From: CAZIGM01 sp964538675
Lineage (GTDB): Bacteria > Bacillota > Bacilli > Tepidibacillales > Tepidibacillaceae
Assembly: GCA_964538675.1 (NCBI GenBank)
Contig: CAZIGM010000028.1
Location: 1-25,053, forward strand
Length of the DNA: 25,053 bases
Direction of reading: 5' to 3'
The notes below the pieces were generated by a model. It ran no database searches, was not told the origin of the DNA, and worked only from the letters and a program-made list of their open reading frames with translations. Made by a program: the position numbers and the translations under genes. Numbering within the stretch: the stretch's first letter is position 1; the number at the start of each line of letters is the position of its first letter. This document shows positions 1 to 7,314 of this stretch, in pieces.

Positions 1-141
1 AGTTTATTTGGCCAATTAATAATGTCCGGTATTATAGATAATTTCGGTTTATTTCATATGCCAGTAGTTAAATTTAAAAAGGAAAAGTTATTTGGTTATT
101 CATTTATTTTAGCTGGAATAGTTTTTATGATTTTGTTTTAG
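1..141 (+). CDS. YdcZ/DUF606 (DMT superfamily) membrane protein, 3' end only
   Basis: The frame is open from base 1 and stops at TAG 139-141, giving the last 46 residues of a gene that begins outside the window. The visible part reads SLFGQLIMSGIIDNFGLF, then a basic stretch (KFKKEK), then one last hydrophobic helix ending MILF. The G-Q-L-(x)-S-x-(I/L)-I-D-x-F-G pattern is characteristic of the last half of YdcZ/DUF606 proteins, small members of the drug/metabolite transporter superfamily. The next gene, 9 nt downstream, is of the same family and repeats the pattern as GQILTSALIDYLF. YdcZ proteins commonly occur as such adjacent pairs, so the two probably work together in the membrane. The substrate is unknown. 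Confidence 0.72.
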   Translation, partial: SLFGQLIMSGIIDNFGLFHMPVVKFKKEKLFGYSFILAGIVFMILF

Positions 142-150
142 GGATGAGAG

Positions 151-621
151 GTGACAATATTGTATATATTATTAGCTTTAATAATTGGATTTATAGTAGT
201 AATTGCAACTATATTAAATGGGAAAATTGCTCAAAAAATTGGCATTGTTAATGATGTTTTTATTAATTTTTTTGTAGGATTATTATCATCCATTTTACTA
301 ATGCTATTATTTAAAAATAATATTTTCGAAATTTCTGATTTGTTATCGATACCGTCGTATTATTATTTAGGAGGACTAATAGGTTTAATAGTAATTTGTT
401 TGTCTAACATTATAGTTCCAAAAATCCAAGCAGCTTATCTAGTAATCTTAGCATTTATAGGTCAAATATTAACAAGTGCTTTAATTGATTATTTGTTTTT
501 TGACTTATTTTCTAAAGGTAAAATAGTTGGAGGTTTGTTAATATTAATTGGACTAGCATATAACATTGGTATAGACAAGAAATATGAAATTATTGGTGAT
601 AAAGTAATTGATGTAAGTTAG
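151..621 (+). CDS. YdcZ/DUF606 family membrane protein
   Basis: A protein of about 155 residues made almost wholly of hydrophobic helices (about five), the usual size for the YdcZ/DUF606 branch of the drug/metabolite transporter superfamily. Family-like features are an N-terminal helix followed by NGKIAQKIG, a central LGGLIGLIVICLSNIIVPKI, and GQILTSALIDYLFFDL near residue 110. It starts 9 nt after the related partial gene and is surely co-transcribed with it. The start is uncertain: GTG at 151 is the longest choice, but that GTG lies inside an AGGTGA sequence (149-154) that looks like the ribosome binding site for TTG at 160, five bases on. That start would give an N-terminus of MYILLALIIGF. 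Substrate unknown; an energy-coupled or facilitated transporter is inferred from family only. Confidence 0.75.
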   Translation: MTILYILLALIIGFIVVIATILNGKIAQKIGIVNDVFINFFVGLLSSILLMLLFKNNIFEISDLLSIPSYYYLGGLIGLIVICLSNIIVPKIQAAYLVILAFIGQILTSALIDYLFFDLFSKGKIVGGLLILIGLAYNIGIDKKYEIIGDKVIDVS

Positions 622-691
622 ATTTGTATTAATTGTTGTAAGTTTTTCTGTCCTTTATTTATCATCTGATTTCTTTTGGTAGGTTATTATA

Positions 692-720
692 TTGACTTTC
701 TAACTATTCCGACTGATAAT
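692..720 (+). promoter_or_regulatory. Sigma-70/SigA-type promoter for the YgbA-family gene
   Basis: TTGACT at 692-697 and GATAAT at 715-720 are separated by 17 nt. Transcription would begin near 727 and leave a leader of roughly 88 nt before the ATG at 815. The leader shows no obvious riboswitch fold. Confidence 0.6.
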
Positions 721-814
721 GTTGATAAAAATAGTTAATATTTTTAATTATTGAATTGTTTATGTGATATTAATTAATAATATCAGTAAATCTACTTACA
801 AAAAGGAGTAAAAG

Positions 815-1153
815 ATGAATTTACTTAATAAAGAACGAAAAACCATTTATCATATGATTAATATATATTGTAAAGCACATCATGGGAAAAATATAAATAC
901 ATGTTCGGAATGTAAAGAATTTTGGAATTATGCCAATAAGAGATTAGATTTCTGCCCATATGGAGAAGAAAAGCCAAATTGTAAATTATGTCCTATTCAC
1001 TGTTATAAACCTGATATGCAAGAATATGCTAAGAAGGTTATGGGATTTTCAGGACCAAGAATGTATAAGCACCCCATATTAGGTTATCACTATTTAAAAA
1101 ATCAGAAGAGAAAGATTCCTCCACTTATAACTAAGAAAAGTAAAGACGACTAA
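815..1153 (+). CDS. ygbA: YgbA family (nitrous oxide-stimulated promoter family) cysteine-rich protein
   Basis: A 112-residue soluble protein with the full signature of the YgbA_NO family: Cys19 followed by AHH (His22, His23), Cys30-x2-Cys33, Cys47, Cys56-x2-Cys59 and HCY (His62, Cys63), then VMGFSGPRM and an HP near residue 86. The regularly spaced Cys/His residues suggest metal or iron-sulfur binding. In enterobacteria the family is induced by nitrosative stress and linked to iron handling and regrowth after nitric oxide; whether this applies here is inference. The length is normal. An AAGGAG ribosome binding site lies just before the ATG, and a promoter sits at 692-720, so it appears to be a single-gene unit. 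There is no NsrR gene nearby. Confidence 0.85.
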   Translation: MNLLNKERKTIYHMINIYCKAHHGKNINTCSECKEFWNYANKRLDFCPYGEEKPNCKLCPIHCYKPDMQEYAKKVMGFSGPRMYKHPILGYHYLKNQKRKIPPLITKKSKDD

Positions 1154-1232
1154 ATCTTAAAATATGTTACTGTGATTTAATATCAGTATAAATTAATTTT
1201 ATTTTAAATAAAACATTAAGGGAGGTATTGAC

Positions 1233-2510
1233 GTGAATTCAAATTGGGGATTTTCTACAAAAGCAGTTCATGGGAATTACAAATCAGATGAAACGGGTTC
1301 AAAGACTATTCCTATTCATCAAACAGCATCTTATGATCTTTTTGATGCTGATAGGGCAGCCAGATTGTTTGACCTAAAAGAAGACGGGAATATATATACA
1401 AGAATAAATAATCCAACAAATTCACTTTTTGAGGAAAAAATGAACTTATTAGAGGGAGGTGTTGGTGCTCTAGCAACTTCATCTGGTCAATCAGCAATTA
1501 TGCTAGCCATATTAAATATATGTGAGGCTGGGGATCACGTTATAGCTGCATCTAACTTATATGGGGGTACATATACATTATTTAAATACACTTTTAAAAA
1601 GTTTGGTATAGACGTTACTTTTGTAGATCCTGATTTAGCAATAGAAGAAATTAGTAAATACTTCAAGCCAAATACAAAGATCCTGTATGGTGAAACAATT
1701 GGAAATCCAGGATTAAACATATTAGATTTTGATAAATTTTCAACACTAGCAAAAGAAAATGGTGTTCCATTAATTGTAGATAATACATTCGCAACGCCTT
1801 ATCTTATTAAACCTTTTGATCTAGGTGTTGATATTGTTGTTTATTCAGCGACAAAGTATCTTGGAGGGCACGGTAATAGTATAGGTGGAATAATAATAGA
1901 TAGTGGTAATTTTGATTGGGATAAAGAGAAATTTCCAGGATTAGTGAAATGCGATCCTAGTTATCATGGAATAGAATATGTTAAAAGCTTTGGAAAACTC
2001 GCTTATATTGTTAAAGCTAGAGTTCAATTATTAAGAGATATTGGCTCTACTATTAGTCCTTTTAATTCATTTTTGTTACACTTAGGACTTGAAACATTAC
2101 CATTAAGAATGCAAAAACATTGTGACAATGCTTTAAACCTAAGTAAATATTTAGAGGATCATGACTTAGTGGAGGATGTTTCATATCCATTTTTAAAAAC
2201 CCATTCTTCATATAATCTAGCAAAAAAATATATGTCAAATGGTGCTAGTGGAGTATTAACATTTAGAATTAAAGGTGGCAAAAGTGCAGGTAAGAATTTT
2301 ATTAACAATGTCAAACTAGCTAGTCTTGTACCAAATATAGGAGATACGAGAACATTAGTTATTCACCCAGCCAGCACAACTCATAGTCAATTATCTGAAG
2401 AAGAGCAAATTGCAGCGGGTGTTCTACCGGATTTAATACGTGTATCAGTAGGACTAGAAAACATTGAGGATATAATCGAAGATTTTAATCAGGCTCTAAG
2501 ACGCGGTTAA
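1233..2510 (+). CDS. metY: O-acetylhomoserine sulfhydrylase (aminocarboxypropyltransferase), PLP-dependent
   Basis: A 425-residue enzyme of the Cys/Met metabolism PLP family. Visible hallmarks are YTRINNPT near residues 55-62, SSGQSA near 83-88 (phosphate cup), NLYGGTYTLF near 108-117, IVDNTFATPY near 181-190 with the PLP-binding Asp, and SATKYLGGHG with the Schiff-base lysine at 208. The length and the N-terminus (WGFSTKAVHG) match O-acetylhomoserine sulfhydrylases rather than the shorter cystathionine gamma-synthases. It would make homocysteine from O-acetylhomoserine and sulfide in the cytoplasm. Start is GTG with GGAGG eight bases before it. The downstream metA, 16 nt away, supplies its substrate. 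The leader before the GTG is at most about 80 nt, too short for an S-box riboswitch. Cystathionine gamma-lyase-like activity is a less likely alternative. Confidence 0.9.
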   Translation: MNSNWGFSTKAVHGNYKSDETGSKTIPIHQTASYDLFDADRAARLFDLKEDGNIYTRINNPTNSLFEEKMNLLEGGVGALATSSGQSAIMLAILNICEAGDHVIAASNLYGGTYTLFKYTFKKFGIDVTFVDPDLAIEEISKYFKPNTKILYGETIGNPGLNILDFDKFSTLAKENGVPLIVDNTFATPYLIKPFDLGVDIVVYSATKYLGGHGNSIGGIIIDSGNFDWDKEKFPGLVKCDPSYHGIEYVKSFGKLAYIVKARVQLLRDIGSTISPFNSFLLHLGLETLPLRMQKHCDNALNLSKYLEDHDLVEDVSYPFLKTHSSYNLAKKYMSNGASGVLTFRIKGGKSAGKNFINNVKLASLVPNIGDTRTLVIHPASTTHSQLSEEEQIAAGVLPDLIRVSVGLENIEDIIEDFNQALRRG

Positions 2511-2526
2511 GAAAGGAGAAATATAT

Positions 2527-3432
2527 ATGCCAATAATTATTCCTGAAAAATTTCCCGCATATAAAACATTAACAGAAGAGGGATTATTTTTAATGAAAGA
2601 AAAAAGGGCACTGCATCAAGATATTAGACCCTTGCAAATATTAATTTTGAACCTAATGCCCCTTAAAATAATTACAGAAACACAGTTATTAAGACTTATA
2701 TCTAACAGTTTAATACAGATAGAACTAACATTTATTCATCCCAAGACTCATATTAGTAAGAACGTTGATTCTAATCATTTAAAGACTTTCTATAAAACCT
2801 TTGAAGATATAAAGAAAAAGAAATATGATGGAATGATAATTACAGGAGCACCAGTAGAACATTTGGATTTTGAAGAAGTAGATTACTGGGAGGAACTTAA
2901 AGAAATAATGGATTTCTCAGATAAAAATGTTACATCAACATTATTTATATGTTGGGGTGCACAAGCAGGAATGTATCATTTTTATAATATTCCAAAACAT
3001 ACTCTTAATTCAAAAATATTTGGCGTATTTGAGCATGAGATAGTGAAAAAAAATCACTTAGTGAATGGTTTTGATGACGTTTTCTTAGCACCTCATTCTC
3101 GGCACACGGAAATAAGAAGAGAAGAGATTGAAAAGGTTAGCGAATTAAGTATATTAACTGAATCAAAAGAAGCTGGGGTATATATCATTTCAAATGAAAA
3201 CAATAGTAAGATTTTTGTAACGGGTCATTTTGAATATGATGACTTAACCCTACATAATGAGTATCTTAGAGATAAAGAAAAAGGTTTAGATATAAATTTT
3301 CCAACTAATTATTATTTGGCAAATAACAATGAACTTAAGCCAAAAAATAGATGGAGAAGTCATGCAAACTTATTGTTTGCTAACTGGTTGAACTATTATG
3401 TATATCAGGTAACAGATTATAATTTAGAGTAA
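2527..3432 (+). CDS. metA: Homoserine O-acetyltransferase (MetA fold, acetyl-specific type)
   Basis: A full-length 301-residue MetA/HTS-family acyltransferase. MPIIIPEKFPAYKTL at the N-terminus, HQDIRPLQILILNLMP, and the nucleophile in ICWGAQAG (Cys142) are all present, with His234 and Glu236 in GHFEYD completing the likely triad. Residue 111 is Glu in TGAPVEHL. Work on this family established that Glu at this position gives acetyl-CoA specificity (Bacillus cereus type), while Gly gives succinyl-CoA specificity (Escherichia coli type). So despite the common name homoserine O-succinyltransferase, this enzyme should make O-acetylhomoserine, matching the sulfhydrylase encoded 16 nt upstream. AAAGGAG precedes the ATG. 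The two genes form a compact route from homoserine to homocysteine. Confidence 0.92.
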   Translation: MPIIIPEKFPAYKTLTEEGLFLMKEKRALHQDIRPLQILILNLMPLKIITETQLLRLISNSLIQIELTFIHPKTHISKNVDSNHLKTFYKTFEDIKKKKYDGMIITGAPVEHLDFEEVDYWEELKEIMDFSDKNVTSTLFICWGAQAGMYHFYNIPKHTLNSKIFGVFEHEIVKKNHLVNGFDDVFLAPHSRHTEIRREEIEKVSELSILTESKEAGVYIISNENNSKIFVTGHFEYDDLTLHNEYLRDKEKGLDINFPTNYYLANNNELKPKNRWRSHANLLFANWLNYYVYQVTDYNLE

Positions 3433-3536
3433 GAAGTACTTCTTGCAGGGAAATGTATGAATTAATAATTAAAGGTGAAAAAATTAAAGCCGTTGTCTTT
3501 TGAAAAAGGAAAGTAAATATGAGGTAGAGTAAATTG

Positions 3537-4292
3537 ATGATTAATATTGATGATTTATACAATATGAATAATATAAAGAAATTTCCTTCAAAAAGAAACT
3601 CTGTATATCTTATAGAAAACAGAGACAATCTTGAGATTGTTAAAAAATTTAGTGACAAGGAATATTATAAAAAAGAGCTTATTATTTTTAATATTTTACA
3701 AAAACAAAAGGAATACAGTGGAGAATACATCGATTGTATATATAAAATTCCTCAACTTCTAGATTTTAATGAAGAGGAATTACTTATAAGGTATCAATAT
3801 ATTGATGGGGATACTTTATTAAACAGTTTTGAAAAATATGAAGAAAAAAATGATATCGAAGCTGGTATAAAGCTATTAAATTCTCTTTTTCAATGGATTA
3901 AGAAATTTCAATATGCATTAACAAAAGAAGAAAATATAGACGTATTGTCTTTAATAAATATAAATTTAGACAGTAGTATAATATTCAAGGGATTAGAGGC
4001 TGTATCGTTAGTTGATATTAATTTTAAGAACTTTATTATTAAAGGAAATTTTCTATATGGGTTTGATTTTGAAAATGTTTCTATAGAAAAAAAAATAAAT
4101 GATTATGCGAGATCACTGGCGTATATGATGTTGTATAATCCTGTTGGGACTGAATATAAGAAAGCAATTTTGCCATATTTATTAGATAATTTAGAGGAAT
4201 TAACAAACATACAAACTGACGAGATATATAAATGCTACATTAATGAAATTACAAAAATTGAAAAAAGAAGATCCCTAAAAACTAATAGTTAA
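3537..4292 (+). CDS. Divergent protein-kinase-fold / phosphotransferase-like protein
   Basis: A soluble protein of 251 residues (numbered from the ATG) that resembles APH/RIO-type small kinases. The N-lobe has NSVYLIENRDNLEIVKKF with a candidate ATP lysine (36 or 37) and a following acidic helix (KELIIF, Glu47). The hinge area reads LLIRYQYIDGDTLL. The catalytic loop looks like VDINFKNFII (Asp160, Asn165), where relatives usually have H-G-D-x-x-x-x-N, and the metal site looks like GFDFEN (Asp177, Glu179). The usual histidine of the loop is valine and the glycine-rich loop is poor, so activity is uncertain. No transmembrane segment. The substrate cannot be told from neighbours. Start: GAGGT at 3521-3525 serves either TTG 3534 or ATG 3537. 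Family assignment is by motif reading only. Confidence 0.5.
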   Translation: MINIDDLYNMNNIKKFPSKRNSVYLIENRDNLEIVKKFSDKEYYKKELIIFNILQKQKEYSGEYIDCIYKIPQLLDFNEEELLIRYQYIDGDTLLNSFEKYEEKNDIEAGIKLLNSLFQWIKKFQYALTKEENIDVLSLININLDSSIIFKGLEAVSLVDINFKNFIIKGNFLYGFDFENVSIEKKINDYARSLAYMMLYNPVGTEYKKAILPYLLDNLEELTNIQTDEIYKCYINEITKIEKRRSLKTNS

Positions 4293-4397
4293 CATTGATT
4301 TAAGGTAATAATGATAAATAAAAAGAATATATTTACTTTATAGGGAATAAAAATACACCTGTCAATATTAATTATTATTTAGGAGGAAATAAAAAGA

Positions 4398-4592
4398 ATG
4401 TATCAAGATAAAATTATTGTATGTAAAGATTGCGGGAACCAATTTACCTTTACAGTTGGAGAGCAAGAATTCTATATTCAAAAAGGGTTTGAGAATGAGC
4501 CAGTAAGATGTAAGGATTGTAGATCTAAAAGGAAAGTGAATAAAAATAACGGTAATAAAACAAACAATAAATCAAGATATTTAAACAGATAA
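4398..4592 (+). CDS. Small zinc-ribbon protein
   Basis: A 64-residue basic protein with one four-cysteine zinc ribbon: Cys9-x2-Cys12 (CKDCG) and Cys38-x2-Cys41 (CKDCR), separated by a short strand-rich section (NQFTFTVGEQEFYIQKGF). The C-terminus is lysine/asparagine rich (KVNKNNGNKTNNKSRYLNR) and probably disordered, possibly nucleic-acid binding. This matches the short zinc-ribbon (zf-trcl-like) proteins widespread in Firmicutes and archaea, whose function is not known. AGGAGG lies 11 bases before the ATG, so expression could be strong. The gene is followed directly by a strong terminator at 4605-4641. Confidence 0.8.
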   Translation: MYQDKIIVCKDCGNQFTFTVGEQEFYIQKGFENEPVRCKDCRSKRKVNKNNGNKTNNKSRYLNR

Positions 4593-4604
4593 ATTTAAAT
4601 ACGC

Positions 4605-4641
4605 AACTAAAAAAGAGTGGGACAACCACTCTTTTTTAGTT
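4605..4641. terminator. Strong bidirectional intrinsic terminator
   Basis: A perfect 16-bp stem, AACTAAAAAAGAGTGG at 4605-4620 and its reverse complement at 4626-4641, with a five-base loop (GACAA). A-runs and T-runs flank the GC part on both sides, so it can end transcription of the zinc-ribbon gene from the left and of the convergent membrane-protein gene from the right. Confidence 0.92.
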
Positions 4642-4660
4642 TAGTAAATAAATCTAAAAG

Positions 4661-5371
4661 CTAAGCTTTATTTTTAGAAGTTCTTTCTATTAAATATACA
4701 ACTCTATTTTTAATATAAGCAAGCAATTTATCTTTAACTAGTATTCCAGTACCAAAAATTAATATAGTAATACTGATAAAGTATAATACTGGTAAAGTAT
4801 ATTCAATATAATTATATCCACCAATTATATGAGACGAAGAAACGTACAAGGGACTACATAAAAAACTAAGACCAATAACAATAAATGCTGTTCCAATTGT
4901 ATTTTTAGATGTTTTTCTGTTTTTAAGCATTGGTTTAGAAAGATCAATTCTACTCCATATATTTGGATGACGAATTAATAGTAATAAAATTATAGTAAAA
5001 GCGTCAAGGTAAACTCTAACATTAGCAGGTACTCCGCTACCTAAATAAGTACTTGATAAATACACGTGGATAACTCCGAAAATAAAACCTATAAAAAGGG
5101 TAATAATAGCAGAAATATAAGCAAACTTTTTACCACGCATAAAAGCATAAGTAATATAAGAACCAATTAGACCTACCAAAATCGTAACTATTGTTATAGT
5201 TTCATAAATACCTTGAAAAGGAAGTATTGGTTTGTAGAAGTCACCTAAATTTTGCATTCCAAAAGCCACACATGATGTACCAACACCAGCTACAAAACTA
5301 AATACCGAAGCCATTGCCATCATAAGTATAATAAGTAATTGCATCTTTGTTGAAAAATCTCTCTTTTTCAT
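4661..5371 (-). CDS. Unrecognised integral membrane protein (about six TM helices)
   Basis: A 236-residue protein I cannot assign. It has a short basic N-terminus (MKKRDFSTK), then hydrophobic segments near residues 10-35, 55-77, 82-106, 121-135, 158-178 and 190-212, and a basic C-terminus (KNRVVYLIERTSKNKA). The loop VYLSSTYLGSGVPANVRVYLDAF between helices three and four is the most distinctive sequence; no enzyme or transporter motif is visible. The start ATG has AAAGGGG about 13 bases upstream, on the long side. It is convergent with the zinc-ribbon gene and shares its terminator. A 260-nt gap separates it from the divergent gene at 5632. Membrane location is a safe call; function is not. 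Confidence 0.6.
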   Translation of the reverse strand: MKKRDFSTKMQLLIILMMAMASVFSFVAGVGTSCVAFGMQNLGDFYKPILPFQGIYETITIVTILVGLIGSYITYAFMRGKKFAYISAIITLFIGFIFGVIHVYLSSTYLGSGVPANVRVYLDAFTIILLLLIRHPNIWSRIDLSKPMLKNRKTSKNTIGTAFIVIGLSFLCSPLYVSSSHIIGGYNYIEYTLPVLYFISITILIFGTGILVKDKLLAYIKNRVVYLIERTSKNKA

Positions 5372-5532
5372 ATAATTATTTTTTCCCCTTTCATCAATTA
5401 TATAGTAATTAAAATTTATAAATTGTTTGATACCTCATATATCTTATATGAAAAAAGGATATATTTCAATTTTTTGAGGATACTTTGGATAAACAAAAAA
5501 ATAGTTAGCTGAACCCCAAAAACCTTATAGGC

Positions 5533-5561
5533 TTGTATAGAATTATATATTGGAGTACACT
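5533..5561 (+). promoter_or_regulatory. Candidate promoter for the exported protein at 5632
   Basis: TTGTAT at 5533-5538 and TACACT at 5556-5561 are 17 nt apart, placing a start near 5568 and a 64-nt leader. Both boxes deviate from consensus. The rest of the 5372-5631 gap is A+T-rich and shows nothing else except a short TCATATA/TATATGA dyad. Confidence 0.35.
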
Positions 5562-5631
5562 TGTTTATAGAATAATTTATTAAGATTTATTAAATTTAAT
5601 TGAATGGTAAAAATTTATAGGGGGTTATTTT

Positions 5632-6096
5632 ATGAAAAGTAAATTAAAAATAGCTACATTAATAATTTTATTTGCATTAATTTTTATATATTTTTATAGT
5701 ATTATCACTACTGAAGTGTATAGTAACTTGGAAGGTGGCGTCTTCTCGAACGAGGCAGTTATCAGTGAACAAGTAGAAATTACTGTTGATGGAAGTATGG
5801 ACAAAAGATTATTTGAGGGTAATGTAATAATTGGTACTATAAGAGTTGGTGATGGTATATTTTATGATTTTCTGATGACTAAAGACGATGGTTTTTATCA
5901 GGGCACAATTTATGGTAAAGATAATAATGGTGAGTTTGAGGACGTAGGGAAGATAGCTACATCAAATAATCTTGACTTAGTTTGGGCAGATTTTTATGAA
6001 TTAGATGAAGAGTACGGTGTTGATACGTTTGTGGCTGGTCCTGCTAAAAATTTAGAAGAAGGAAATAATTTAAGAAAAGACGTTTTTGGCGAGTAG
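5632..6096 (+). CDS. Unrecognised membrane-anchored extracytoplasmic protein
   Basis: A 154-residue protein not recognised. Residues 1-27 (MKSKLKIATLIILFALIFIYFY) are a basic start plus a hydrophobic helix without a lipobox, so a signal anchor or an uncleaved signal peptide. The rest is hydrophilic, acidic and likely beta-rich, with no cysteine. VEITVDGSMDKRLFEGNVIIGTIRVGDGIFYDFLMTKDDGFYQGTIYG resembles small Firmicute extracellular proteins in which a short strand-turn unit is repeated, but no family name can be given. The ATG is preceded by AGGGGG with good spacing. It is divergent from the membrane protein at 4661-5371 and is followed at once by an interspersed repeat. Confidence 0.55.
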   Translation: MKSKLKIATLIILFALIFIYFYSIITTEVYSNLEGGVFSNEAVISEQVEITVDGSMDKRLFEGNVIIGTIRVGDGIFYDFLMTKDDGFYQGTIYGKDNNGEFEDVGKIATSNNLDLVWADFYELDEEYGVDTFVAGPAKNLEEGNNLRKDVFGE

Positions 6097-6120
6097 TAAT
6101 CCAAGAATTCTTTTATAAAA

Positions 6121-6263
6121 CCAAACTTTATTCAGATGGAGTTTTTCTCCTAAAGGTATAAGTGCAACTAAGATTTACGCTATTAAACTTGCGTAAATCA
6201 AGTTTTCTTTAACTCCATCTGAATTTATATATTTATAGAGCACACTCAAGAGCACAAGTCATG
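6121..6263 (+). repeat. Interspersed mosaic palindromic repeat, copy C (modules 1 and 2)
   Basis: Module 1 is bounded by a perfect 14-bp inverted repeat, ATTCAGATGGAGTT at 6130-6143 and its complement at 6211-6224. It encloses 67 nt that contain a second 9-bp dyad (GATTTACGC 6172-6180 / GCGTAAATC 6191-6199). Module 2, CAAGAGCACAAGTCATGCT, follows at about 6247-6265. The same module 1, nearly identical over about 100 nt, lies in reverse orientation at the right end of the window, and module 2 recurs at 10218 and 20762. The element fills the gap between two convergent genes and has no coding capacity. Confidence 0.85.
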
Positions 6264-6280
6264 CTGAAGTGCTACAACTT

Positions 6281-7069
6281 TTAATTACCGTCCAACATTC
6301 TTCCTAGACCACCTAAAATCGAACCCTCTCCTTTTTGTTGCCCGCCTGTAGAAGGTGCGCTTTGCAATATTCTGTCAGCTAATCGAGAGAATGGCAAACT
6401 TTGCAAGTATATAGTTCCTGTACCAGTCAAAGTGGCAAGAAATAATCCCTCTCCGCCAAAAAACATTGATTTAAGGTTTCCTGCTCGCTCAATGTTATAT
6501 TGAATATTACCTGTAAATGCAACGATACAGCCAGTATCAATTTTTATTGTATCATTATATAATTTTTTTTCGACTATCGTTCCACCCGCATGTAAAAAGG
6601 CCATTCCATCGCCTTTTATTTTTTGTAAAATAAACCCTTCACCACCAAAAAAACCAGCTCCTAATCTTTTATTAAAAGCTATGCTTATTTCAGTACCTAG
6701 TGCGGCACATAAAAAAGCATCTTTTTGACAGATTATTTCGCTATTTATCTCAGCCATATTAAGAGGTATTATTTTACCCGGATAAGGTGCTGCAAAAGCT
6801 ACCTTCTTTTTTTGAGAATCAACATTTGTAAAATGAGTCATAAATAGCGATTCACCAGTCAGTACTCTTTTACCTGAATTTACTAATTTACCTAACAAAC
6901 CGTTATCTAGTTGAGATCCATCTCCCATTTTTGCTTCAAATGTAATATTATTATCCATCCAGTTCATTGTTCCTGCTTCAGCGATTACCGTCTCATTTGG
7001 ATCTAATTCTATTTCAACCGCTTGTAAATCATCTCCAAAAATTTTGTAATCAATACTATGACATTTCAT
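6281..7069 (-). CDS. AIM24 family protein (TIGR00266/DUF124)
   Basis: A 262-residue protein that matches the bacterial AIM24 family. It opens with IDYKIFGDDLQAVEIELDPNETVIAEAGTMNWMD, contains the glycine-rich beta repeats LGAGFFGGEGFILQKIKGDGMAFLHAGG and MFFGGEGLFLATLTGTGTIYLQSLPF, and ends in a GGL-rich tail (GGLGRMLDGN). The family folds as a trimeric beta barrel. The fungal homologue is mitochondrial; the bacterial role is unknown. No signal peptide or membrane helix is seen, so it is probably cytoplasmic. GAGGGGG lies eight bases before the ATG. It is divergent from rluA across a 245-nt region that contains a long palindrome (7107-7145), a likely control site. Its 3' end abuts an interspersed repeat. 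Confidence 0.88.
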   Translation of the reverse strand: MKCHSIDYKIFGDDLQAVEIELDPNETVIAEAGTMNWMDNNITFEAKMGDGSQLDNGLLGKLVNSGKRVLTGESLFMTHFTNVDSQKKKVAFAAPYPGKIIPLNMAEINSEIICQKDAFLCAALGTEISIAFNKRLGAGFFGGEGFILQKIKGDGMAFLHAGGTIVEKKLYNDTIKIDTGCIVAFTGNIQYNIERAGNLKSMFFGGEGLFLATLTGTGTIYLQSLPFSRLADRILQSAPSTGGQQKGEGSILGGLGRMLDGN

Positions 7070-7106
7070 CTTATAACCCCCTCATTTAATATGTTTAAAT
7101 CAATAA

Positions 7107-7145
7107 TAGTTAAGTTTATCTTATATTATATGATAAACTTAACTA
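7107..7145. promoter_or_regulatory. Long palindrome in the AIM24/rluA divergent region, candidate operator
   Basis: TAGTTAAGTTTATC at 7107-7120 is perfectly repeated in inverted orientation at 7132-7145, with 11 A/T bases between. The centre carries TATAAT-like sequences on the minus strand, about 50 nt before the AIM24 start, so a dimeric regulator bound here would cover that promoter. There is no T-run, so it does not look like a terminator. Confidence 0.5.
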
Positions 7146-7314
7146 AATAAGTAAAAATATATACTATAATTATTAATAAGAAAATTATAGCATAAATGTA
7201 TAACAAACTAACTAATTATTACCAAAATTAAATATGATTTTAATATTGTAATAAATATTTATTAAGTCTAACTAGATATTTGTAAATATACAAATGGATG
7301 TAGGTGAATTAGAA

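Noticed and set aside
1153..1232. SAM (S-box) riboswitch ahead of the methionine genes
   Set aside because: The gap is only about 80 nt, lacks a terminator stem and lacks the conserved S-box sequences.
3431..3444. AAGAAGTACTTCTT palindrome at the metA stop as terminator
   Set aside because: It has no loop of workable size and no T-run after it; probably chance in A/T-rich DNA.
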